Positions 1 to 12,664 of a stretch of 64,000 bases of DNA are shown here, piece by piece. A model generated the notes under the pieces. That model worked only from the letters and a program-made list of their open reading frames with translations. It searched no databases and was not told the DNA's origin. Source of the stretch: Cloeon dipterum (Eukaryota; Arthropoda; Insecta; Ephemeroptera; Baetidae); assembly GCF_949628265.1 (NCBI RefSeq), contig NC_088789.1, positions 20,143,883-20,207,882 on the forward strand. The letters run 5' to 3'. A program made the translations under genes and the position numbers. How positions within the stretch are numbered: the first letter of the stretch is position 1; each line of letters opens with the position of its first letter.

Positions 1-129
1 TTTGTCAGCAGATTATGGGAAAAAATCATCTATTTTGTAATCAGAAAAATACAAATTTCATAAAAAAAATGCAAAAAGATACGGTCAGACAACTCTGCGT
101 CGGCGTGCTGCGGAAAAACAGTAACTCAC

Positions 130-2588
130 AGTTCCTCGAGGGTGTTGAGTCCCTCCATGTCCCCCGTGGCCACATAAGTGATGTTGTTCCCAGTCAGGTC
201 CCTGCAAAGCATAAAATGTAGCGTGTCAATTTCGCTTTCGTAGCATGTTTACCGTGAGCTCAAGAGCTGAAGAGAATTTATTTAATTTAGTCCCCGTGAC
301 CCCGATGCTTTGATAAGAAATGGTGCTAAACATGCAAAACGGGGCGTATATTTATTTTTTTTTCAAACAGAGACGCGACGTGGCTCATCAGTCAATCCTA
401 TTCATTCTGGGTCGTCGAATTTTCATCGAATCATTCGACGTCAGATAAATAATGAGTTTCTAATAATGATAAGGAAATTCCGCATAAAGCCAAGGCTGTC
501 GTAAAACAAGAAATAGGTCAATGCATTTTTAAGAGGGCGATTGCTGTATGATTAATTTTTATTGCGCACCGACTTTTCTGGACCAATCGATCATCAGTGG
601 CGTTTTGCAGGTGCGAGATTCGCCACATCATGACGCAATTAACAACTCTGTTTAGTCTGGGTTGCCGCAAAGCTGCTAAATATTGTACGCGACGTGATTA
701 GAGTTTATGCAATTTTATTATGAATTAAATTTAATCTGCTTTGAGGTCATAAATTATTAGGTCACATGAATCACATACGTTTGCGCGACTGCGTGTGTAG
801 AAACTTATTTACTTGTTTGTAAATGTCACAGACATCAATCTAACAACATGTCATTTTCAGCACAATTTTCTCTAAAAGCAAAAGCTGCTTCATTTTACGG
901 TGAAAATTTGGACGCACGTTAAATATTCATGCATTATTAAAATTCCTGGGAAGGAAAAGTTTCGAGGAGCGCGCACCTTATGGTTCTCTTTAGAGTAGAG
1001 ATCAAACGGGACGAAATTGAATTTGGCAGTTTTGGAATGACGAGGCAATAATTTAATAATTTCAATTTGCTCCTTAAGGAAGCTGCTGCTTCGTCAGGAA
1101 ATTAAGCGTGTAAATCGTTTAACTTTCGTGAGTGCGGGAACTTTTCAAAGACGGAACACTCCTGAGAGTGTTGATAATTTATGACAAAAGTTTATTTTGA
1201 GAAACACGTACGCCGTGTTAAATTTGTATAAGACGCTGTAAACAAACAAGGAAAGCCCCTTTGTGAACTAATTTTTTTCCCTTTGTCACTTACCGAGATC
1301 TCTTTTTAAATAGAATGAGGTTTTTCGACGAATAAGACGACTTTTTAAAGACGATTTTGGGCTAAATTTAGTTTCTAGTTCATTTAGATAGTTTTTAATA
1401 CCAATCTTTCGGTTAATTTTCCTACCATGAAAGTACGTTTTAAGTGGTTGCCATTTTTTATTTTGAAAGAGAAATAATTATTTATTTTGAATGATCATTG
1501 CACAAGCTGGTGCTCTATTATTTTTTTATAGAATTTATCGGAAAAAATGAAATTTTGGTGGGAAAATCGTTAATTTCAGGATTTTAGTAGAGTTTAAGGG
1601 CGATATCGTCGTTTTAAGTGCGGCATGAGTGTTTTTATTAAATTATTCGTTCTCATTTGCCGTCTAATTGTAAGAGAAACTCAACTACAATAAATTGTCA
1701 ATAGTCTTAAAATCCAGACCCTACAATTTAAATTGAGGGCAATCAATTTTCTTTTTCTTTTCTTTTTTTATTTATTGTTAGTTACATTGAGGTAATAGGG
1801 ATTGCACAACACAACATGCTGGGCGATGTTAAATTATTTATTGAAGCTTTGATAGTTACAATGAAAATAGCCATCATTGTTCGAAGTAAGTAAATTAATG
1901 AAAGAGACTGCAAGAGTACTCCACGGTTTAATTGCTCTTTTATGAGCACACACTTGCAATTACGATGAGCAATAACATCGCCGTGTTTTATTTGTGTTTG
2001 CTGTCGTAAAACATGGACTCTAAAATATTTAGTAAAAATAATTGTCAAGCTTGGTAAGCAGAGCAACGAGCAATTTGGATGAAAAAATAAACATTTCATA
2101 GCCCTTTCATCAAAGGCGGCAAAATAAACGCAACCCTTGCAAGATCAAAGGAGGAAAATTGCTATACACTTCGCGAGGCCGCGTGCTCGGCAGACGTCAA
2201 ACGTGCAATCTGCGCAGCGTGCCGAATAAAAAAATAAAAAATAAAATCGTCGGATGTCACACGCGCTGGCCGAGGCGTCGAGGCTGGCATATGCGTGCAT
2301 GGAAAAGGAGGGGCGCCCTTTAAATACATACGTGCCATTCGAAAAGGCCCCCCCGAAACCCCTCTTAAATAAAGGAGAAACTCACAGCTTCTTGACGGCT
2401 GGCACGCGTGCGATGACGGCTGCCGATGGCACGCGGTCCAGGGCGGCGGATCGGCACACGACCTGCTTGCTCTCGGGCTTGCACCTGCAGAGGCCACCGT
2501 CGCACAGGGGGCGGTCGGAGGCGGCTGCGGCGGCCACGGCCGCCGCCAGCACCAGCAGCAGCGGCAGCAGCTTCGGTTCGGCCGCCAT
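130..2588 (-). CDS. N-terminal part of a leucine-rich-repeat protein, probable LGR-type receptor (partial gene)
   Basis: Two coding exons are visible: 2386-2588 (ATG at 2588) and 130-201; the gene continues beyond the left edge. Exon 1 encodes a signal peptide (MAAEPKLLPLLLVLAAAVAA) followed by an LRR N-terminal cap with cysteines spaced C-x4-C-x-C-x8-C. It ends in phase 2 at CT|GTGAGT. Exon 2 is exactly 72 bases, runs from TTTGCAG| to CT|GTGAGT, also phase 2, and encodes one 24-residue repeat (LDLTGNNITYV...GLNTLEEL across the join). Arrays of 72-base phase-2 exons, one repeat each, are typical of leucine-rich-repeat GPCRs, and the cap cysteine spacing equals that of glycoprotein-hormone-receptor ectodomains as I remember them. 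No transmembrane part is in the window, so Slit-like or other LRR proteins remain possible. The intron (202-2385) is 2.2 kb. LRR protein: near certain; LGR: inference. Confidence 0.7.
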
Positions 2589-2599
2589 GCCGAAGGCCT

Positions 2600-3250
2600 A
2601 CGAGTCTAGAGGCTCATGCAGTCGGCGGCGGCGGGCGGACAGCGTCGACGGCCCGCGGTGCTGCTCATCGGAGGAGGCTCCGCCAATAATGGGTCATGGC
2701 TGTCTTCTGTCTAAGTTGCTCGCTCGCCTGCCTGCTCCTTCTCCTACTCTCTCCCCCGGCCCACTCCACTGACTCCACACTCGAATCGCCCGGAGCTAGC
2801 CGAGTGCCCGAGCACCGTGAGCACCGCGAACGCAGCGCACCGGACATAAGAAGGACTAGGGGCAGTCGAACCGCCATATTAGTATCAAGAAATCTTGTTT
2901 TCGCGGCATGAAGGGGTGTTTCTGGTGAAACAACATGGCGGATGCATCTGTCCTTTTCATTCCGTCCTTATGCGGAGAGAGCGGCCGAGCGAGTGTGTGA
3001 GTGAGCGGCGCTGCAAGTGGTCGCGCCCTCGCACCAGCCGACCGCCGCACTTTCTTTCTCTCTCTCGCTCCGCGCTGCTTATTACATCACAATCTCGTCG
3101 CTCTCTGTTTATATAATAATATCTCGTGCCGCCCGTGATGCCTTTTTGCATGCCCGCCACCGCGCCACCCGTTAGCAGAAGCGCGACTCGTCGTATTTCA
3201 TTTACATTTCGCTCTGGATTAAACGCTCCGGCGCTTTAAATTTACATTCA
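2600..3250 (-). promoter_or_regulatory. CpG-rich promoter region of the LRR-protein gene
   Basis: The GC-rich, CpG-dense stretch lies directly upstream of the ATG at 2588 on the minus strand and contrasts with the AT-rich flanks. It holds CT/GA tracts near 3053-3070, an ATGGCGG-containing site near 2935 that resembles the YY1/Pho motif, and a TATA-like stretch near 3108-3120. No transcription start can be assigned from sequence alone. Confidence 0.45.
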
Positions 3251-6200
3251 CTTGCGTGTCGCATTGTTGTGCGTGCTTTGGGTACTTACTGAAAAAATGC
3301 TGCTCTAAACTTGATTCCATATTTAGACACGCAATTATTATTAAACGTGCAAGCACAAAGTTTATTTTAAAGTTCCTGGTGTGTCGGTGAAGTATTCAGA
3401 AACGGTCACCGACATCTCAGGGTCGGAAATATTATTTACCCAAATGAACGAGAGATGATAATGAAAAGAGAATTTTATTTATTTGTAAACATTTTTCCCT
3501 CATAAAATCTATTAAATATTTTTGTTCAAACGCTTTTTAATTCTCATTTCGCAAACTTTATTTGAAACAAGAATTTTCGCTTTTGAAATCCATCTCTGCA
3601 GCACTCAATTAAATTATACGACGCAAAAAATATCACGATGTTTCGCAAATTTGTAAAAGTTATGTTTGGGAATTCCAAACAATCCGATATTTTTGGTCTG
3701 TTTATACGATTTTGACCAGCAAATTTTGTCTTCTTTAAAGAGAGGAACTATGGATTTTTTCTAATTATTTTATACTGTAGAAATTTTGCGAAAAAGTTTG
3801 GGACTATATAGGACAAATATTCATATAAACTAAGAGAGCCAAACATCATAAAAATTGATTGTTCTTACACGGAAGAGCTGTTCCATAGAAAAAAATAGTT
3901 TCTTAACTATCGTTTTAGCTTTTTTTATGTTGTAAAATGCTTTCTATCCCAATTTTAAAATGAGATTGTGTGCACTATAATTAATTCATGAAAGTTTCAA
4001 TTGAATTGAGTCATTATTTAACCAATTATCAGAAACATAATCGTCGTGAACCTTGGTGTAAATAATAGTGCCTTGCGTTAAACCGATCAAGATCCAATGC
4101 CAGTGGCTCTCACAATAAGCTAATTGAATTACCTCTTGTTTGCATTATATTTAATTTAATATTCAAAACCAAACACTCTGCTATCATAATTTTACTGTAT
4201 GTACTATAATTACTCTCCATGAATGAACAAAGAGGTTTTTAATCATTGTTTCAAAGGCAAACATTTCTAAAGCCTCGTTAAATGTATCATTATTTATTTT
4301 CTTATGCTAACATATTTTTTACTCGGTTAATTAACAATGCTGTCATATGAATAAGGTCTAAATTATCATCGCAAAAGTAACTAAATTTTATTCTCCTTCC
4401 TGGATGTTGTTCATCAAAAATTAGATATTATATAGTTAAAATTTTGAAATATTTCTAACTGAAAATAAATAAAAATATATAAAACAATTTAAAAATGGCT
4501 GTAAGCTCCGTTTCGTCTCTCAAGTGGCCTTTAACATGTTTGCCTGATGTCAACAGTTAGTTCGCTTCCGTCTCTTTCGCTCCCAATTCCCAAAAGCTAG
4601 AGTGGTGCCAAACGACCTAGAGCGGGGTTTTGAACTCGCGGGCGTTGAATGGTTTATTTCTGTAACCCACTCGCCCGGCAAGTTGAGCAACTTCATTCAA
4701 GCCCTTGAATTACGCTATCTTGTTGCACCGGCTACTCACATTACTACGTACATTCTATAGTATCGTGATTAATAATAATAACAAAGCCGTTCAGCGTGTG
4801 CCGGGAAATTATCTCCCAAAATTACCTGCAGTCCGATAATAATTGTGCTTGCGTGTTCTGTATCTATCAAACGAGTTATTTAGTGTACGATCACTTTGGA
4901 TAATTGTTATATTTAAAAGAAATTAATAGAAACACAAATAACGTGACACGGTGTAACACGGAATTAAAAAAAATATCATCTCTGCTTGGATTAGTCAGTT
5001 TTTGTTTCTTTTTGCAACAACATTTTTCGTGTAGACACATGCTTGTTTTTATAGAGCGATCGCCTGGTGATATTTCGTCTGAATTAGCTGGAATTGTAAT
5101 TTTAAATAAATAAAGATATTTTTAGTGGTTAAATAAGTGCTTTGAATTTTAGGAGATCAATTTTCTGAGCTTCCAATCGTTAAAGAATGATAAAAAAATG
5201 AGCACGAATCATGCAAATTAAAACCAACTACCCACTTAGAAGCGTTTAAAACCATCTAAATAATCTGATAGTTCATGGAATGTACTTAAATATTTTTTTA
5301 TTCAGGAAATATTTATCTCATGATAATTTATTTTAGGTGCAATTTTTAAGAAATGAAACTTTTGTTCGGGTTGATAGCTATCCTTTCGTGTTCAAACTAC
5401 TTTGGCACACTAAAGAAACTTAGATTGGCCATTTCAAAGCCAGGTTCAACCTTCAAGGCCTGATCCTGACATGACCCTGAGCGTAGAAATTTCGAAATTA
5501 TCGGAAATCTGCGAGCTAAATCTCGTTTAAAATGTTTTCAACCCAAAGAAACTCAAATTTGCTGTCGTATATTAACAAAATAGATAAATTATTAGTTATT
5601 TTCTGCAGACTAAATATATATTTTTTAATGAAAAATGGAATTTTGGCTTAAATGAAAAACAATCGACTATTTTGAAAAAACAAAACTTCTCAAAAATTAA
5701 CAGCCGTATAACTATAAAAGAGTTCAGAAATCCTTTAGTGTTGTGTATATCGGTTCGCTAGAGAAGTGACGGCAAAAGTGTTGTATCAAAGACAATAGGA
5801 GCGAGTAATAATAGACCGTGATTTAATTCACGTGGCCGGCGAGTGATACAAATAATATACCTCGCCCAAAACAAATATATAAATTTTTCGTCCCGGCCAA
5901 TGAGTGTTCTCTCATTTTAGAACGGAGCCGCGCGACACAATAAACAAACATTTTAGTGCGCGGTGTTCTAATTTGCATGCCCTTTGATTGTCGGACTCTC
6001 TAATCACTTCTGTCTTATCTTTCAATTCTCTCTAATGTTTCACATTGTTGATCGACCACTCAAAAGAGTTGTACACAAGATTTGTGAGAAACGAATTTAA
6101 TGGAGCCTTGGCCAAGATTATATTTTGCAAGTTAAAGAAGCAGTTTTAATTAATTTCAGTTTTTTTATGGATAATCACATTTTAATCAGGAAATTCCCTC

Positions 6201-7289
6201 TGGTATTTTATTGACACGTTTCTCAAGATAGGTACACTAGGTGCAGCAAATATTTGCAAAATTTTCTTCTTAGTTGATGCAATTACCTCTCTTGACTCTA
6301 AAATTGTGCTCAACTTGAAAACTATTTCAATATGCCTCTAACGATGCGCAGCCTGCGAAAAATGACATTACGCAAGGGATGTGCATATATTGCAAACTCG
6401 CAGATAAAAATTGTTGTCTATCCATGAATGCAATTATTGCACATTTCCCAACCTCGTTATATTCAACAGAAGCAGAAATATTTCAACAAAGCGCACAGCT
6501 TGTTACAACGAATGATGGAAGCAATGCTCAGCGATGAAGCAATGAATGCAAATTTCCATATAATTTAAAGTAGTTTCCAGCTGATGCATTTTTTATGGAT
6601 TGTAGCTTCTTTCCCTCTCAGTATTCCCAATTGACAACCACGGCAGCAGCACAAAAAATATTGTTGATCCGTTTGAAGCAGGTGAAGCGTAAATGTGTAT
6701 AATGCATCACTTAATTCAGTAAGCAACAATTCAAAATCAAAATTTTGACTTTTCCAATTTTTTTAAATCATTTGTTCTAAATTCGGATACTTTTTACGGT
6801 TTTAAAAGGTTATTTCGGATTTACACAATTTTTCTGATTTTAAAACAATTTAATTGAATAAATATTAACGGACCAATTATTTATTAGTCAAGCGTTCGAA
6901 ATGTAGAGATAAACTTTTATCCAATAAAATATTGAAATTCGACTCTTAAAATAGAATTTATTATTGAAAAATTCAATATTCTTGAGAGGTTAATGAATAA
7001 CAAGTCTTCGACCTCTTTGATTTCCGAGTTATTTAACTAACTTAGACCAGTTTCGACGAATCCAGTTCACTCTATTTCATGAGATAAAAGATATGCGAGT
7101 CAATATACATCATTTTAAACCACCCTCAATTGAAAATCTTTTTAAAAATCTAGATTTTCTATATTTTATTTTAGGAAAAATTAGCTTGAATAAAATGTTA
7201 TTTAGAGCAAGTTCAAATTTTCGATAAAATAGCGACACTGAAATTGCTTCCGCAACAGTACAATATTTTGGAACGAGTTGCCTTGCGGT
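3251..7289. other. AT-rich non-coding stretch
   Basis: No open frame here has splice context or a recognisable protein family. The sequence is AT-rich with many short A/T runs. It separates the minus-strand LRR gene from the plus-strand aquaporin and may hold untranslated exons or distal regulatory DNA of either. Near 5440-5530 there is a weak echo of the dispersed repeat described elsewhere, too degenerate to call. Confidence 0.5.
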
Positions 7290-7900
7290 GTCAATAATAA
7301 TTGGCTCGTGGCAGCAGCGCAAAGGATCGGCGACCGCCCTCGAAGTCGGAGGCAGGTGGTGCACTTTCGCGTGAGAACGTGTGTGCTGTGCATGCATGAA
7401 TGAAACACGATATCGGCGGGTATAAGAAGTAAGAAATAAAAATGCACTTTGGTGACACACTTTCCGATTCGTGGCAGTCGTAGTTTTTCAATTGCACACA
7501 TGCACAGCACAATCAGGAAACTCGCGGACGCTTGTTAAGGGGTATATCTCATGTATGCTTTTTGCCCGGCGCGCGCGTTTCGCTTTCAGCGAGGCGGCGA
7601 CGCCGTCCTTGGAGTGTCTAGCGCCGCGGACGCAGCCCGAGCTAGGCTCCTTTCATTAGCATAAATCAATACCATAGAGAAGCAGCAGCTCTCGCCCGCC
7701 CGCCCGCACATCGCACACGCGAAAAACAAGCTTTGCCGCTGCGGCAGCCGGCGAGCAGAAAAACTGCTCAACGGACACTTTTCTTTCGTTCCGCGCCCGC
7801 ACCGTCTGCTTTTGCTCTTTGCACCTAACAGATTCCAATTTGCAATTCGTATCTCGAGCCTTCCCTGTGGGAAATTTGGACGCGGTTGACTATTTTTTGC
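7290..7900. promoter_or_regulatory. Unassigned GC-rich island, possible promoter or 5' non-coding exon
   Basis: About 600 bases of GC- and CpG-rich sequence stand out from AT-rich surroundings. The open frames inside it on the minus strand show no domain and are what GC-rich DNA gives by chance. It could be a distal promoter or untranslated first exon of the aquaporin gene 5 kb downstream, or a start for an unannotated RNA. No further evidence distinguishes these. Confidence 0.35.
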
Positions 7901-10900
7901 TGAGCTTTCAATCGGCACGGCCGGTGGACTATCAAATAAGCAGAAATCGTGTATTTTAAAGCTTTAAACCCCTCTTAAAATAATGCAAAGAAAACTGCAA
8001 AGAGTAGAGCAATTGTGAAAAACCAAAAAGAACTTAAATTCTCAGGTTGCCTCTCAAATTTGGGAGGAAATCGGCTCAAAAGCTAATCAAGTGGCGAGCT
8101 GTCTCATTATTGAAAAGAAATTTGTCTCGAAATTCGCACACTGTTGGATAAATCGTGACGAGATAGGAACCGAAAATCAAATGTAAAACATAATTGACAA
8201 TATGCCGGTGTAATGTTTCAAGAAATTTTGCAAATTCTGAAATTTAACTGTAGTACCCAGACTTGATTTCACTATTGCACATTTTAGATTTAAACTCTGA
8301 TTCTAAAATCCACAAACAATGAACCGCTTACCATAGCCAAAAACACAAAGTATTCTAATTTTTATGTCTCTTAGGCTTTACATTTAGGGTCTAAAAGGAT
8401 TTTTCCTTTTTTATAAAATAATTTAAAAATATTCCCATTTTTTCACGTCATTGAACTTTTCGGCACTTTTTACCTTTCAATTAACACATAGTAAAAAATT
8501 GACATGTGAATATTCATTTATCAAATCACAGATATTGCAGATAACGAGTACAAACAGTGCGGTGGCGTTGAGTTATCTGTCGAGTATGTACGCGACGCGC
8601 GTCGAGTGAAGAATTGTGAACATATCGATGCGATTAGCCGTTTCCATTTGTCCTTCACGTTGAGAGCACCCTTCAAGATAAAATTACTTTGAACTGCATG
8701 AAGAGCGAATTTACCTATTTGGATTGTCCCGATGTGTACAGGACAAGTGTGTGTTAATTGAAAGTCCAATATAGGTGATAACCAAAGCATAGAACGAATT
8801 AATAATAAAACAATCATTCGATCAAGATAATTTTTTATATAAATTCCTGTTGAGATATGTTTCCCTCAAGCAGAAAAAAATAATAATTTCGGAAAATCAC
8901 AAGGTGTAATAAATGTTGCAACCTCTATGGTTTTGAAATTTAGGCGAGAAAATATTTTATATTCTTGTTTTTCTGAGCTACCAATCGTTGCGAGGCCCTC
9001 ATGCAGTTGTAAGCCACTTGAACCACAATTTAAAACGTCTAAAACTGCCTAAAAGCGTCTAAAAGTCATTGGTGAAAGTGAATAATTTTGTGTTGCATCG
9101 GGCAATTGCTATCGCAGTTTAATATTTTGGGATCTATTTTACCTCGAAATAATTCTATCATTTTTTCACAAAGTCAAAAGCCAGTTTCGCTGGGTTTTTG
9201 AGACATATTTAGAGTCAGTTTTGTTTTTCTGTCCACATGGTCAATAAAAAGAAAATTTTGCTGCTTTATCTAACATTTTAAAATATTCACGAATATTTTC
9301 AACATATTGTAAAAATTCATACCAACAAACGTTTCAAGTTCCAGTGTGTATTCAGGCGAATAAAAGCTTATTCAACTCGAGACGGAGAAGCTATGGGATC
9401 CGTTTTAATCGTTCTTCATCATTAGGAATAATGGATAAACACAGGGGCCGAAATGTTAGCAAATGTCCACATTAAGTGAGGGGCCGGGCCAGCATCAGCA
9501 TACATAGGCAGGCAAAGTTTGTTTGTGCTGGCGTGGTGCAGAATAAACGAGGCTCTCGAGGCTTAATTAAGTAAGCTGAAGCAGCACAGCCGCAATTAAA
9601 GTAAAGGCCGATGCGCGCGCGTAATTAATGCGACCATCTTCCACCCACCCACAAGTCTCATTGTGCGCCGGCAGCCGAGGGTGGCCGGGGGTGCGCGTGG
9701 GCGTCAAACATTTGCATGTTGATGCTGTCACCACCTTCCCTTTCGAAATTAATTTGTTGCCGCGCGCGCTCTGCGCGCAAATCCCTCCGAGCGCGAGAAA
9801 TAATAAGGCTCATGGCTCTCATCTCGATGAGAGCGAAGCAGGTTTGCCGGGATTATATTATTATCCTCGGAATTGACGATTATTGGCCTGATAAAATGCA
9901 ACTCCCTCTCTGTGTAGAGAGGCAAGGTCACGGGGATGTTGAGCACATTTTCTGGAATTTCCTTCCTTCCTCTAATGGAGCCTGTTGAAATCAAGGCTGG
10001 TAAATTGCTTAGTAAGCATGGCCGTCACGTCTCTCTCCTGTTTTCTACGCTTCGACTGGTGTGACAATATTTTTTTCTATACCACCCTTTTGTCGGATTT
10101 TCCTTTGAGAGGTGGAAATTCTCCAGTAAAAAAGGTTCACGCTGGAAATTTAAGACGGAGCAGACCAATATTTTTTTCTTTTCCCTCGTGTTTCTTTTTA
10201 GACTAAAAAATCTGGGCTTCTAACATGCAATTTTTAAACTTTTGAGCAATCGTCAAACCTGTCGTTGTAGAAAACCCCAAAACCAACTAATACATTAAAA
10301 AACGGTCTAAAATTGGTCTAAGGCCACAATAAAACTGTCTTTTGAGAAAATTCGAGGCGCTTTATTTTAATTAGTGAATCGGAAGATAATTTACCGATCC
10401 AACCATTTTTCGTCATCTGGTAACCTTGCTCATTCCATGAAGCGGATAGGAGGGTGTGCGATCTGCTAATTTAATTAATTGCAGCACACTCCCGCAATCA
10501 AGTTCTGATGGGTAATTCAATTTTATTCGCATAGGTACAATTCAATTTCTTGGTTGAGTGCATCGGATGCACGCTTCGTTAATGTTTTCATCAAATCATC
10601 ACAAACAGAACACCGAGTTCCATGTTCCATGCATGCGACCTTGCGATAAATGTACGGACTGATTTATAAATTGAATCAACTAGAAACTTGTAACAGATTT
10701 TCATTTAATTAGAGAGAATAACAATATTTTTTGAATTATGTTAGATTATATCTGTCGAATTTTTCATTGTTTAGCTTTATAACTCTTCTCTCTACCACGT
10801 GCACAAATCTGTCACGGAAAAACTTCAACAATGTTTTTCTGGAATTTCCGGAAATTACTGCCCTTTCCAGCCATCGTAATTGTTTTTATGTCAGATATAA

Positions 10901-12600
10901 GAAAACCAATCTATGGTGCGATTTAAAATATATAGAAAACTGCTGAAATGTTTCCCCTGACAGAGAAAACGTCAATCTTTCGCTTAAAATGTTTTACATA
11001 TCTTATTTTCGCTTACATGGAACGCTCAATATCGTTCTTTATGTCAAATTACCAAAAATTACATTGGAAATTTTTTCATCAGCCTTTATTTAAAAAAAAC
11101 GTGCTAACATTTGGTAATTTGATATGAACACTTGTAAAATATGTAAGAAATTCGATCATCTGGAAAAAACCGGACGGATAAAACTGGAAATCCTGCTTTA
11201 AGAGAGAATCCCATTGAGTTCATTCGGTTTTTTGTTGCGCTCTTCTACCAATGGATTGGATTCATCACTCTATCTACAACAGAAAGTCACGAAAATGGAA
11301 TTTTGCCAATATGAGATCAAATGATACATTATTTACGGAAAATATTAAATTTTTGTTCAAGAAATAATGTTTGAAGTCTAAATAAAGAACAAAAAGTAGC
11401 ATTTTTAATCATTTATTTGCTTTCCTTCTTTTCCTAAACTAGTCAGAGCCTGAATATATTCAAAACCAACCATTGAATTTTAAAAATCAGTCTATTAGTC
11501 TAGAAAAATATTCCTTCTTCAAATTGAATTGAAAATAAATGAAATTATCTGCAGCAAATTGCGATTACGCCTTGCTCGAAGCCACCGCAAATCTCATTGT
11601 GATGGCGTTGACTTATTATTATGAAGTTGCGTTTAACTAGAAAATGTTGCTGCTCACGCCAAGTGACTTTCTGCAAAGTGTATTACGTCGTTCACGCGTC
11701 AGGAACAATTTGCGTACCCTGCAGCTCGAGCGCAAACTGCGCAATTTGCTGCGAGAAGTTGCCCCTTGTGTTTATGGCGACATAGTTCAAAAATTTATGC
11801 AGGAATTTCTCGGAGCAATTAGCTTTCACTAGGGGTTGCCTGAGTTCATTTCCATGTCACGGGGGTGTTGCTGCATTTCAGTAGGAATCACGTCACACAT
11901 GCACGCCCGCGTGGCAAATAATGTGAAAACGCAACGCGTTTGCGTGCGGGAAACTCATTAAAACGAAGGGCACGCACTGCCGCCGGCCTCAATTCACACC
12001 TGGATATTTGCCGTTTTGTCCTTGTTTTTTCTACGGGTGCTTTTCCGAAAATAGAGTTTAGTTTTACCAAACAATTGAATTCGTTTCAATTGCGCAAATT
12101 TTCCTTAAAAAACACGAAAACGAAATAATGAGTTTTCAGAGTTTTCCAATGATTTCTGTTGTAAATTTCGTTGAGTTTGCTTCCTCTAATACCAATTTAA
12201 TCCTCCGACCCATGAATTTTCATCATTTTTAAGATTTCCCAACCGTGGAAAATATGGATGTGGGATTCCACCTTTTAATTGTTTGCAAAAACTGCTGTAA
12301 AAACAATCTTATTAACAGCTGTCCGCCTTTTGTCTAATCCTGAGTTCTCGCTGACCACAGAGAGATTTATTGACACCTTTTCTCACCCCTCGTCTGAAAA
12401 GAGGAAAAATATGATGGAGATTTCATGCACAATATCGGCTCCTCAGGCGGGAGGCGGCAGTCGTCGCCGCCGCTTTTTATCTTTCACTTTGGCCAGCCGC
12501 CGGGGAAAATAATCTTCTTTGTGTGTACAGCAGTTCAGCACACAATCGTCATTCACCCGATGGCCGCTGAAATAAAAACAGTTATATCAGAGCGAAGATA
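7901..12600. other. AT-rich non-coding stretch upstream of the aquaporin
   Basis: No coding exon could be supported. A small GC-richer patch at about 9610-9800 (runs of GCGCGC, C-rich repeats) resembles a minor CpG island but has no coding content. Open frames at 11644-12128 and 12279-12512 match nothing recognisable and lack convincing splice signals. Confidence 0.5.
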
Positions 12601-12664
12601 GAAAGTCGGGACTGCCTTTTTAACCGTTGTTTGTTCCACCCCCGCGAGGAGAGACAAAGGAAAA

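Noticed and set aside
2254-2911. Long plus-strand open frames over the LRR gene start
   Set aside because: They are antisense shadows of a GC-rich exon and promoter; no domain and no start context.
7586-7918. 110-codon minus-strand frame
   Set aside because: Composition of the GC-rich island explains it; Arg/Ser/Ala-rich with no recognisable family or splice sites.
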